From Geomonas subterranea (lineage in GTDB: Bacteria > Desulfobacterota > Desulfuromonadia > Geobacterales > Geobacteraceae), in the NCBI RefSeq assembly GCF_019063845.1, contig NZ_CP077683.1, forward strand, positions 558,001 through 622,000: 64,000 bases of DNA, in the 5' to 3' direction. The notes under the pieces were generated by a model that was given only the letters and a program-made list of their open reading frames with translations, was not told the DNA's origin and ran no database searches. Positions 38,669-46,388 of the stretch are shown one piece after another; position 1 is the first letter of the stretch, and the number at the start of each line of letters is the position of its first letter. The translations under genes were made by a program, and so were the position numbers.

Positions 38669-39470
38669 TCCTTTCTCAGTAAGATGCGTTGCGGCGGCGT
38701 CCCGCCCCTCTGGTTTCAGTTCCCGATAAATCCCCCTTTCCTGATCTCTAAATTTTGTTTCTAAAATTGTCTAAGCTGTTTTGCTGGAAATGGTTAAAGC
38801 GTTCTGTTCGGAGCACTGTTTTGCAAGTTACTGTTTTTTCGGAGTTGGTCGGGCCGGTTACGTGAGGGCAGCGCCTGGCGCAGCTCCTGACCCCCGCCGT
38901 ATTTTCCGTATACGTGAGTTTGTTGTATCACATGATTTTCAAATGTACAATAAAAATAAACACCGTTCTAAATAAATTGAACCCAAAAAAGCAGCTTGTT
39001 TTACGATCTGGTTGCTTGCAACTATTTTAAATTACAAACCAAAAAAGAAAAGTGCACGGTAAATTATTTTTTATTATTGTTGGGCGTTGTCGCGGAGAGG
39101 GGCGTTTTTGCATTTTTCGTGCACCCGTTTTGGAGATTGCTCAAACGCTGTCGCATTAATGTGTCAGACAATCCTCTTAATCAATCTTGTCGCCCGCCCG
39201 GCTCGCTGGCGCACTATCCCGCAGCAAAATTGCTGTTACTGGCGGGTACCTGCAGGCCCAGGATTGGCTTTCAGATGACGAGGTGACTTTGTCGAGCCGA
39301 CATAAAACGGCTAATGACAGAAAATATCGACGATGATTGGTGTTTTATGCTTTGAAGTGAGGATGCGGTGGTGAGATTGTGAACGTGGTAGATATTTGGG
39401 GCATGAAGCTGGTTGATTTGATGTGACATTGTTTTACGCGAAAGCTACTTTGCCGCGAGAGATGACAAAA
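38669..39470. other. AT-rich intergenic region of about 800 bases
   Basis: This region has far lower GC content than the rest of the window, with runs such as TACAATAAAAATAAACACC and TTATTTTTTATTATTG. Short open frames (up to about 95 codons) have no family resemblance and poor codon pattern. It presumably holds the promoter for the DUF485-actP unit. A loose -24/-12 match on the minus strand (TGCACG-AAAA-ATGCAA, around 39108-39124) is too far upstream, about 430 bases, to trust. Confidence 0.4.
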
Positions 39471-39474
39471 CAAA

Positions 39475-39498
39475 GGGGGAGCCAGTCACGTCTCCCCC
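39475..39498 (-). terminator. Terminator after the membrane-cluster operon
   Basis: GGGGGAG-N10-CTCCCCC on the minus strand followed by TTTGTTTTG, 31 bases past the last stop codon. Confidence 0.75.
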
Positions 39499-39528
39499 TC
39501 ATTGGTACAGATGGATTTTGAAAAGTAC

Positions 39529-40581
39529 CTATACGTGTTTCCCTGTTGACAGTCCGCGGGACGGTCCGTTCATGCGTATCGCGGCCGCGAACTCCATCCA
39601 GAAGATGAGATAGATGGAAATCATCAGGGAGAGTCCGATGTTGGCGTTCTCCGGTCCCAGGGACTTGCTCAGAATCGGGGAGGCGAAGCCGGCCCCGAGC
39701 GTCCCGGTGGCGCGCTCCAAAAGGTAGAAGACGGGGAGGGTGATCAGGGTCCCGGCGAACATGATGGCGATGCCGCGCCCCCGTTTCACCCAGTACTTGG
39801 GAGAGAAGCCGAACATCCTCATGAATATGACCACCAGGATGATCCAGACCGAGTAGTCCACGGCCGCGTCGGGAAGGGCAAGCTTGTTCTTGACCAGGGC
39901 CACCTCGAGGATGGTCACCGCGAAGAGGAGCACGAACATCCAGTTGAACTTCTCATTGGCCTGGGTCTGCCAGTTCCGGCTGTCCGGTGCGGCGGTTTCC
40001 CGCATGGAGTGGTTCGGGGTCCCAAGCGCCGAGAAGAGGATGGCGAACCATATGCCGGCGTTGTGGAACAAAAGGGAGGCGTGGTTGCCCGCCACGTTGG
40101 CGATGCGGGACATGGGATCCCGGGCGAAGTCCGCGGCGATCCGCATCAGGAACAGGTTCACGATCACCGAGCACATGATGATCACCGTCAGGGTGAAGAT
40201 GCGCCGGGGGAGGAGGTACGGATCGATCCGGTCGGGGAACCCCAGGATGAAGGCGAACCAGATCAGGTACATGATGAGCGGGATGCCGAGGCAGATTCCG
40301 TACACCGAGTTGCCGGCGAAGTCCCCGTTCTGGGCGTAGATGATGTACTTCTCGTCGTTTTCCGGATCGGTGTTGACCGCCTGGACCACTTCCTTGGGGA
40401 CATTCTTCACGTGGGGGAGGAGCCCCATGCCGTACCAGCCGTGGTCGCCCTGCGTGGTGTCGACCACCCAGTACTGGTCTCCCATCATCTCGTCGAGCCC
40501 CTGGAAAATCCTGAGCGAGAAGGTCGCGCAGAGGACGACGACGAGTAAAAGAAGAATCACGTTTGACAGTTTCATCGGCAT
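39529..40581 (-). CDS. Polytopic membrane protein of unknown family
   Basis: A 350-residue protein with about eight hydrophobic segments; the first is LLLLVVVLCATFSL near the N-terminus. Between the first two helices is a hydrophilic loop of roughly 70 residues with DQYWVVDTTQGDHGWYGMG and TDPENDEKYIIYAQNGDF. I do not recognise the family. The start is at 40581, with AGGAGGAACGTC upstream; an earlier in-frame stretch is poor. It is the third and last gene of a minus-strand set after a Cys-rich protein and a small membrane protein, all behind a sigma-54 promoter. A membrane transport or sensing role is a guess. Confidence 0.8.
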   Translation of the reverse strand: MPMKLSNVILLLLVVVLCATFSLRIFQGLDEMMGDQYWVVDTTQGDHGWYGMGLLPHVKNVPKEVVQAVNTDPENDEKYIIYAQNGDFAGNSVYGICLGIPLIMYLIWFAFILGFPDRIDPYLLPRRIFTLTVIIMCSVIVNLFLMRIAADFARDPMSRIANVAGNHASLLFHNAGIWFAILFSALGTPNHSMRETAAPDSRNWQTQANEKFNWMFVLLFAVTILEVALVKNKLALPDAAVDYSVWIILVVIFMRMFGFSPKYWVKRGRGIAIMFAGTLITLPVFYLLERATGTLGAGFASPILSKSLGPENANIGLSLMISIYLIFWMEFAAAIRMNGPSRGLSTGKHV

Positions 40582-40613
40582 GTGACGTTCCTCCTGATCG
40601 GCGCCCGGCGCTG

Positions 40614-40865
40614 TTATTCTTTGTGGGTGGTCCAGAACATGGACACGGCGTTGGCTGCGAACAACCCGTAGAGCCACATGGTGTTCCAGGCCGGCCCGGA
40701 CCAGTGGCTGCCGCGGCCGCCGCCGACCACGCCGGAGGCGATCACGATGCCGATCATCGCGGTGAAGGCTACCATGGCGACGGCGCGCAGGATGGCAGAG
40801 TTGCGCCAGGTATGCCGCTCCAACTCCTCAAGCCTCGAGAGCAGTTCAAGTTCTTTTTCACTCAT
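40614..40865 (-). CDS. Small two-helix membrane protein
   Basis: An 83-residue protein. A charged N-terminus (EKELELLSRLEELERHTW) that looks like a short coiled coil leads into helix 1 (AVAMVAFTAMIGIVIASGVV), a Gly/Ser-rich loop (GGGRGSHWSGPAW), and helix 2 (LYGLFAANAVSMFWTT). I do not recognise the family. GGAGAACGGCG precedes the ATG. It sits between the Cys-rich gene and the polytopic membrane protein gene, 32 bases before the latter, so it probably forms a complex with it. Confidence 0.75.
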   Translation of the reverse strand: MSEKELELLSRLEELERHTWRNSAILRAVAMVAFTAMIGIVIASGVVGGGRGSHWSGPAWNTMWLYGLFAANAVSMFWTTHKE

Positions 40866-40936
40866 CGCCGTTCTCCTTTTCCATGAAAATGCAGCCCTGC
40901 TCTGTTGATTCGCCCCCGCCCGGCTTCACCCGTCGG

Positions 40937-41134
40937 CTAGACCAGGCAGAGGTTGGAATCGAGCTGCCCGGCCGGAACCCGGTCGGACAACTCCTGGTAT
41001 TTGAGGCATTCCCGGTGACGGCAGCTGCAAAAGGTGATGATCTGCTTGACGTCGTGCGGCGAGATGTAGCCGCAGCCCACGTCGCAGTAATCATCGTTTT
41101 TGCCGAAGAAGGGGCAGACCGTCGCTTCCTGCAT
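40937..41134 (-). CDS. Small conserved Cys-rich protein
   Basis: A 65-residue soluble protein with seven cysteines: C7, C17, C21, C36, C38, C43 and C62. The central motif CDVGCGYISPHDV followed by FCSCRHREC looks like a metal or iron-sulfur site. Similar small proteins occur in deltaproteobacteria as far as I recall, but I cannot name a function. There is no signal peptide or membrane helix. It is the first gene behind a good sigma-54 promoter, 41 bases from the expected transcript start, and lies just downstream of a sigma-54 regulator gene. Confidence 0.75.
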   Translation of the reverse strand: MQEATVCPFFGKNDDYCDVGCGYISPHDVKQIITFCSCRHRECLKYQELSDRVPAGQLDSNLCLV

Positions 41135-41183
41135 ATGACCTCATACCTTTTTACAACGTAAAGAAAGGGTGACGTAAACAGTG

Positions 41184-41202
41184 TTAGCAACTGGCGTACC
41201 AA
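41184..41202 (-). promoter_or_regulatory. Sigma-54 (-24/-12) promoter of the membrane-cluster operon
   Basis: On the minus strand TTGGTACG-CCAG-TTGCTAA has GG and GC exactly ten bases apart and a consensus TTGC at -12. It lies about 50 bases before the Cys-rich protein start and directly behind the 3' end of a sigma-54 regulator gene. Confidence 0.75.
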
Positions 41203-41468
41203 TTTTGCGTTTACGTCCATCTTGGTTGTAAAGTAGCGTGATTTCGGCGTGTTGCAGGGGAGGGGGCGGAGAGTTGCAGGGGAGGGGAATGACAGGCTTT
41301 CGCAAAATCGCAAAGCAAGATTAAAGGGGGATGAAACCGGAACTAACCTTCGCGGTGGCCCGGGGCTTCGGGGGGGTGGAGGTAAACTGATGCAAAAACG
41401 GATGGTTGGCGTGAATGGGGATGGCGGGAGGGGAGAGTTTGCATGCGTGCGAGTGGTGGGGCGTCCTT

Positions 41469-41486
41469 TTTTGCAATGTTGCAAAA
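41469..41486. promoter_or_regulatory. TTGCAA palindrome, possible regulator binding site
   Basis: TTTTGCAA-TG-TTGCAAAA is a near-perfect inverted repeat of 18 bases, between the sigma-54 promoter and the end of the regulator gene and about 270 bases upstream of the promoter. That distance suits an upstream activator site. It could also form a hairpin after the regulator gene. Further TGCAAA-like runs lie at 41296-41315, 41391 and upstream of the kinase (44999-45029). Confidence 0.45.
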
Positions 41487-41510
41487 GGGGGCGCCCCCGA
41501 ATGCGTCCCG

Positions 41511-42893
41511 TCAGCTGTTGTACTCGTCTTTTCTGATGCCGTATTTCTTGATCTTGCGGTAGATGGTGGCCATGTTGGTGCCGGCTTCCTTGGCGGCAGC
41601 CTCCACGTTGCCAAGGTTCTTGCGCAAAAGACCCCTCAAGTACTCGGTCTCGAAGCGCATGAGCGCCTTGGAGTACTCTCCCTCCTCGACCATCGCCTCG
41701 CCTGCCGGGTCGGGGGGGACCACCTCGATGAACTGGGAGAGTACCGGCAGCGTGATGTAGTCGCTGCTCTCCATGGCGATGCAGGCCTCGATCACGTTCT
41801 TGAGCTGGCGGATGTTGCCCGGCCAGGCGAAATCCACCGCGGCTTCCATGGCGTCATGCTCCAGCCCCTTGATGTGGGTGCCGAACTTGGAGTTTTGCAG
41901 CGAGATGAAGTGCGCCGCCAGGAGGGCGATGTCGTCCCTTCTCTCCCTCAGCGGCGGCAGCTGGATGTTGACCACGTTCAGGCGGTAGTAGAGGTCCTCG
42001 CGGAACTCTCCCGCCTTCACCGCCTGCTTCATGTCCGCGTTGGTCGCCGACAGGATGCGGACGTCGACCTTGGTCGGAGTGGGGTCCCCCAGCCGGTTGA
42101 ACTCCTGTTCCTGGAGAAAGCGCAGCAAGGTCTTTTGCACCGTCATGGGGAGGTTCCCCACCTCGTCCAGAAAGAGGGTGCCGCCGTCGGCGGTCTCCAA
42201 CAGGCCGCGCCGGTTCTCGGTGGCGCCGGTGAAGGCCCCCTTCTTGTAGCCGAAGAGCTCGCTCTCCAAAAGCGACGCGGGAAGGGCGCCGCAGTTGATG
42301 GCGACGAACTTCTTCTCCTTTCTGGGGGAGTTGTAGTGCACCGCCTGGGCGATCAGCTCCTTGCCGGTCCCGGACTCTCCGGTGATGAGCACGGAGGTGT
42401 CGCGGACCGCGAGCTTCTCCACGCGCTCCAGCACCTCCTTCAGGGCGGTGGAGGCGCCGATGATGTTGCCGAAGTTAAAGCGCCCCACGAGCTCCTCGCG
42501 CAGTTCCCGGTTCTCCTCCATGAGGCGGGTGTGCTGCAGCGCGTTCTTGACCCGGTACAGGAGCTCCTCCGGCTCGAAGGGCTTGGTGAGCATGTCGTAG
42601 GCGCCCTTTCTCAACGCCTGGATGGACATCTCAACGGTGGCGTAGGCGGTCACCATGATGACCGGTATGGCGGGGTCCTTCTGCTTCACCTTCTGCAGCA
42701 GTTCGAGCCCGTCCATCCCCGGCATCTTGATGTCCGTGACCAGGAGGTCCCACTGCCCCGCCTGAAAGCTCTCGGCGGCCTCGAAGCTCCTGGTGAAAGC
42801 GGAAACCGCGTACCCGTTGTCGGAGAGGACCGCCTCCATCATCCGGCACAGCCCCTCCTCGTTGTCTACCAGCATCACCCGTTTTTTGGTCAT
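41511..42893 (-). CDS. Sigma-54-dependent response regulator (NtrC family)
   Basis: A 460-residue REC-AAA-HTH protein. The receiver has its acceptor aspartate in WDLLVTDIKMPGMDG, the AAA domain has GESGTGKE (Walker A), the canonical sigma-54-contact loop GAFTGA (in KKGAFTGATENR) and TLFLDEVGNLP (Walker B), and a Fis-type helix-turn-helix closes the protein (VEAAAKEAGTNMATIYRKI). It starts 41 bases after the tandem-Cache kinase gene, its likely partner. The sigma-54 promoter at 41184-41202 lies downstream of its 3' end, so the probable target operon is next door. Confidence 0.95.
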   Translation of the reverse strand: MTKKRVMLVDNEEGLCRMMEAVLSDNGYAVSAFTRSFEAAESFQAGQWDLLVTDIKMPGMDGLELLQKVKQKDPAIPVIMVTAYATVEMSIQALRKGAYDMLTKPFEPEELLYRVKNALQHTRLMEENRELREELVGRFNFGNIIGASTALKEVLERVEKLAVRDTSVLITGESGTGKELIAQAVHYNSPRKEKKFVAINCGALPASLLESELFGYKKGAFTGATENRRGLLETADGGTLFLDEVGNLPMTVQKTLLRFLQEQEFNRLGDPTPTKVDVRILSATNADMKQAVKAGEFREDLYYRLNVVNIQLPPLRERRDDIALLAAHFISLQNSKFGTHIKGLEHDAMEAAVDFAWPGNIRQLKNVIEACIAMESSDYITLPVLSQFIEVVPPDPAGEAMVEEGEYSKALMRFETEYLRGLLRKNLGNVEAAAKEAGTNMATIYRKIKKYGIRKDEYNS

Positions 42894-42934
42894 GGGCCTA
42901 CTCCGTCAGCCGCGCTGGGCGGTCAATTTTCGTC

Positions 42935-44905
42935 TTAGCAGTATTCTTCCCTTTTCAGGGGGAGGCGCACCTCGACCGTGGTCCCGACGCCGATCTCGCT
43001 CTCTATGCCGATCTTGCCGTGATGCTGCTCCACGATCTGCCTGGTGATGGCGAGCCCGAGCCCCGTTCCCTTCACCTTTGTGGTGAAGAAGGGCTCGAAG
43101 ATCCGCTCCATGTGCTCCGGCGAGATCCCGGCCCCGTTGTCGCGGAACTTGAGGCTCACCCACTCCTCCCCGCCCGGCTCGGAACTCACCACCAGCTCCC
43201 CCCCCTTCTGCATGGCGGCGCCGGCGTTCAGGATCAGGTTGATGGCCACCTGGCGCAGCTGGTCGCCGTCCACCATGATCGGCGGCAGGGAGCGGTCGAA
43301 GCTCTTCTTCACGGTGACGTGGTGCATGTCGGTGTGATTCGCGGCAAAATCGACGATCTGTTCCAGAAGGTCGTTGATGTCTGTCTCCTCCAGGACCGGT
43401 TGCGGGGTCCGGGCGTAGGAGAGGAGGTCTTGGACGATCTTCTTGCAGCGCTTGCTCTCGCGCTTTATCTCGTGGATGAACTTGTAGTTGGGGTCTTCCG
43501 GGGTCAGCTTCTTCTCGATATAGGCGGCGTAGCCCAGGATGACCCCCAGCGGGTTGTTGATCTCGTGGGCGACCCCCGAGGAGAGCACCCCCAGCGAGGC
43601 CATCTTCCCCTGCTGGGCGAGGTTCGCCTCCAGTTCCTTGTTGTGCTTGATGATCCTGGTCATCCGGTTGAAGGCGTGGGCGAGTTCCCCGAGCTCGTCC
43701 TCGGAATCGACCGGCATGGTTTCGTCGAGCCTCCCCTGCTTCACCTTGCGGATCACCTCGATCATCCGGCTGATGGGCTCGGTCATGACGCGCGAGGCGA
43801 GCAGCACCATGAACACCGACAGCACCGAGACCAGGATGGTGAGGACCACCATGCTCTCCAGGATGCGCCCCTTGATGGCGTTGGCCTCCTGGTAGAACTC
43901 CTCCTCGTAGGAGCCGACGGCGACGATCCAGTTCCATGGCTCGAAGTACTCGTAGCGCACGATCTTCATGCGCGACGCCTCGTCCCCCTTGTTCTTCCAG
44001 GGGTAGCGGATCCAGCCGTTTTTCCTCTCGCACATCTCCTTGATGAAGTGCTGGCCGTTAGAGTCGACGGCGTTGAGGAAGTTCCTCCCCTCGCCGGTGG
44101 GGTGGATCATGAAGTTGCCGGAGCTGTCCATGGCGAAGATGTAGCCGGTCTTGCCCACCTTCTTGCTCTTGATCTTCTCCTTGAGCGCCTCGAAGGAGCG
44201 GCGCTCGAAGGCGAGGTCCTCGTAGGTCTCCTCAAGGTAGCCGCCGGCGGCGATGATCCAGTCCCATTCCTTGAAGTAGCGATAGGCAACCACCTTCTTC
44301 CTGAGGGACTTGTCGCCGAGTGCCGCGTTCTTCCAGGGGTAGACGATGTAGAGCACCTCCCCCGGCTTGGCGCGGTGCGCTTTCTCGATCATCTCCTTGA
44401 TGAAGTAGCGCCCGGTCTCGTCCCGGCTGTCCGAGACGTTGGCGCCCTCCTGGGCCACGTGCACCTTCAGTTCGCCACGGCTGTTCATGGCGTAGATGTA
44501 GCCGGTTTTGCCGACGTTCACCTTCAAAAGGGCGTTTCGCGCCTCGCGCATGGCGCCGGCCAGGTCCGTCCTGCCGGACTTCTGCAGGTTGTGCTGGCTC
44601 TTGACCACGTTGTAGGCCAGCTCGCTCACCGTCTTCAGCTCTTCGTGGAAGGTCCTTTCCTTGTCCTGCTTGTAGACCTGGAATTGCTGGTAGTGGGAGT
44701 TCAGCAGGTCGACCGTGAAGGATGCCATGTGCTGCAGGTCGTCTTTGCTGGTCTGGGTGATGCCGAGGTAGGCCTGCTTGGTGGAGATGTAGCCGATGAT
44801 TCCCCCCACCAGGAAAATGGGGATGATCACCAGGGGGAGCACCAGGACCACCATCTTCCAGCGCAGCTTGAGGTTGTTTATGAAGTCGAAGAGATATCTC
44901 TGCAC
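42935..44905 (-). CDS. Tandem-Cache sensor histidine kinase
   Basis: A 656-residue kinase. A first membrane helix (about 18-42) is followed by a periplasmic region holding two Cache_2-like modules, each with GKTGYI-AM and ending near YPWKN (about residues 130-205 and 245-320), then a second helix (about 340-365), HAMP, HisKA with histidine in SSGVAHEINNPLGVILGY, and HATPase (FRDNGAGIS, GTGLGLAI). Duplicate Cache modules with YPWKN elements are associated with small carboxylates or amino acids in other kinases; the ligand here is unknown. GTG start after GGGGGAGCC. It is co-transcribed with the sigma-54 regulator. Confidence 0.95.
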   Translation of the reverse strand: MQRYLFDFINNLKLRWKMVVLVLPLVIIPIFLVGGIIGYISTKQAYLGITQTSKDDLQHMASFTVDLLNSHYQQFQVYKQDKERTFHEELKTVSELAYNVVKSQHNLQKSGRTDLAGAMREARNALLKVNVGKTGYIYAMNSRGELKVHVAQEGANVSDSRDETGRYFIKEMIEKAHRAKPGEVLYIVYPWKNAALGDKSLRKKVVAYRYFKEWDWIIAAGGYLEETYEDLAFERRSFEALKEKIKSKKVGKTGYIFAMDSSGNFMIHPTGEGRNFLNAVDSNGQHFIKEMCERKNGWIRYPWKNKGDEASRMKIVRYEYFEPWNWIVAVGSYEEEFYQEANAIKGRILESMVVLTILVSVLSVFMVLLASRVMTEPISRMIEVIRKVKQGRLDETMPVDSEDELGELAHAFNRMTRIIKHNKELEANLAQQGKMASLGVLSSGVAHEINNPLGVILGYAAYIEKKLTPEDPNYKFIHEIKRESKRCKKIVQDLLSYARTPQPVLEETDINDLLEQIVDFAANHTDMHHVTVKKSFDRSLPPIMVDGDQLRQVAINLILNAGAAMQKGGELVVSSEPGGEEWVSLKFRDNGAGISPEHMERIFEPFFTTKVKGTGLGLAITRQIVEQHHGKIGIESEIGVGTTVEVRLPLKREEYC

Positions 44906-45142
44906 GGCTCCCCCGGAAAAATCCGTTTGCTTTTTGCGGTGATGATCGTTAAATGTCTATCCGCCTAAGAGGTGTTTTTTCACTGTCATTGCTGGCTTTG
45001 CAAATGCCAAACAGTTTTTTGCAAACGCTCCCGGTAGAGTATTCGCGATACTACCGTATACGGCATGGGAAATGCCAGTCCTTTTTTCGCATTTCTGCAA
45101 AAAAATGAGTATACTGTGACAGATTTTTCCCGGGAGATACAC

Positions 45143-46042
45143 ATGGAGATTCCACGCTACCCACAAAGCCGCGGCATCGACCTGCAGGACAAGCCCCTGT
45201 TGGACCGGCTCTTCGCCGGGTTGCAGCCCCGCGTCTCCGAGTTGACCTTCGCTAACCTGTACCTGTTCCGCACGGTGCACGAGTACCGGCTGACGCTTTT
45301 GGGGGACGCGGTTCTGGCCCTTGGGCGCGGCTACGACGGCACCGCCTATTTTCTTCCTCCCTTTGGCGGCGACATCGCAGCGGTGACCCGGGAGCTGCTG
45401 GACCAGGGGCTCACCCTGTACGGCGCGGACGACCTTTTCCTGGAGCGCTATCTCGGTGGAGGAGACGGGGTGGAGGCGATACCGGACCGCGACAACTTCG
45501 ATTACCTGCACAATAAGCGGGAGATGGCGGAACTGGGCGGGAAGCTGTACCACAAGAAGAAAAACCGGGTGAACTACTTTCTCAATCGCCACCGTCACCA
45601 GGTGGAGATCCTGCACGACGGGCATCTTCCCGGCGCGCTGGCGCTGTTGGAGGAGTGGGGGCGGGTCAGGACGGAGATCGTGCCGCGGGGGACGGGGCAG
45701 GGGAGCTCGGTGCGGGGGGAGATCGAGGGGGCCGCTGAGGCGCTCAGGCTGCACCGCGAGCTGGGGCTCTCCGGCGTGGTGGTCTTGGTGGAGGGGGCGG
45801 TGCGCGGTTTCGCGCTCGGTGAGAGGCTCAACCGGGAGACGGCGGTCTGTCACTTCGAGAAGGGGGATCTCTTCATGGAGGGGCTGTACCAGCTGCTGGA
45901 CCGGGAGTTCTCCCGGCTCTTGTTCACCGAATGCGTCTACCTGAACCGGGAGCAGGACCTCGGGGAGGAGTCGCTTAGGCAGGCGAAGCTTTCCTATCAT
46001 CCGGTGGAGCTGGTGGCGAAGTATCGGGTGCGGAAAGGGTAG
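45143..46042 (+). CDS. DUF2156 (phosphatidylglycerol lysyltransferase C-terminal-like) protein
   Basis: A 299-residue GNAT-fold protein of the DUF2156 type. Recognisable parts are SELTFANLYLFR near the start, KREMAELGGKLYHKKKNRVNYF in the middle (two pieces), and FEKGDLFMEGLYQ, LFTECVYLNREQDLG with KLSYHPVELVAKYRV at the end. I place the start at 45143 (CGGGAG nearby) rather than an earlier ATG. Family members either transfer amino acids to lipids or have unknown acceptors; membrane helices of full MprF are missing here, so the substrate is open. It is transcribed away from the kinase gene. Confidence 0.85.
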   Translation: MEIPRYPQSRGIDLQDKPLLDRLFAGLQPRVSELTFANLYLFRTVHEYRLTLLGDAVLALGRGYDGTAYFLPPFGGDIAAVTRELLDQGLTLYGADDLFLERYLGGGDGVEAIPDRDNFDYLHNKREMAELGGKLYHKKKNRVNYFLNRHRHQVEILHDGHLPGALALLEEWGRVRTEIVPRGTGQGSSVRGEIEGAAEALRLHRELGLSGVVVLVEGAVRGFALGERLNRETAVCHFEKGDLFMEGLYQLLDREFSRLLFTECVYLNREQDLGEESLRQAKLSYHPVELVAKYRVRKG

Positions 46043-46079
46043 GGGGCAGGGGCGGCCCGGAGGGGAGACGTTTTCGTAG

Positions 46080-46289
46080 GGGCGAATAATATTCGCCCAG
46101 CCGCTGGTGCCCCCCAGATCGTTGTGGCACATGCGGCGCCGCTGGCATCAGGGCGAATGATTATTCGCCCCTACAGGTTGGATGCCATTTGGTTGTAATT
46201 GGCCCTGATGGACGCCGCTGGCATCAAGGGCGAATGATTATTCGCCCCTACAGGTTCATGCCGTTTGGTTGTCGTTGGCAGTGATGGAT
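46080..46289. repeat. ATTCGCCC-hairpin repeats in a 76-base tandem array
   Basis: A first palindrome (GGGCGAATAATATTCGCCC, 46080-46098) is followed by a tandem unit of 76 bases, 46138-46213 and 46214-46289. Each unit starts GCCGCTGGCATCA and contains a GGGCGAATGATTATTCGCCC palindrome. A third copy begins at 46290 and breaks off after GCCGCTGG into an octamer array. Another degenerate copy is at 47476-47497. Confidence 0.85.
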
Positions 46290-46298
46290 GCCGCTGGC

Positions 46299-46377
46299 TG
46301 ATGGGTTGATGGGTTGATGGGTTGATGGGTTGATGGGTTGATGGGTTGATGGGTTGATGGGTTGATGGGTTGATGGG
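46299..46377. repeat. Octamer tandem array (TGATGGGT)10
   Basis: Ten near-perfect head-to-tail copies of the 8-base unit TGATGGGT, 79 bases in all, between the 76-base repeats and the 3' end of selU. An array of this kind is prone to slippage. A minus-strand frame through it encodes a THQPINPS-type repeat, but that frame does not look like a gene. Confidence 0.9.
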
Positions 46378-46388
46378 CACGGTGTTGG

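Noticed and set aside
39108..39124. A -24/-12-like element in the AT-rich gap, minus strand
   Set aside because: The -25 G is missing and the site is about 430 bases from the nearest gene start, so chance is more likely.
46299..46377. Possible CRISPR-like array
   Set aside because: The unit is eight bases with no spacers, and no cas genes are near; it is a simple tandem repeat.
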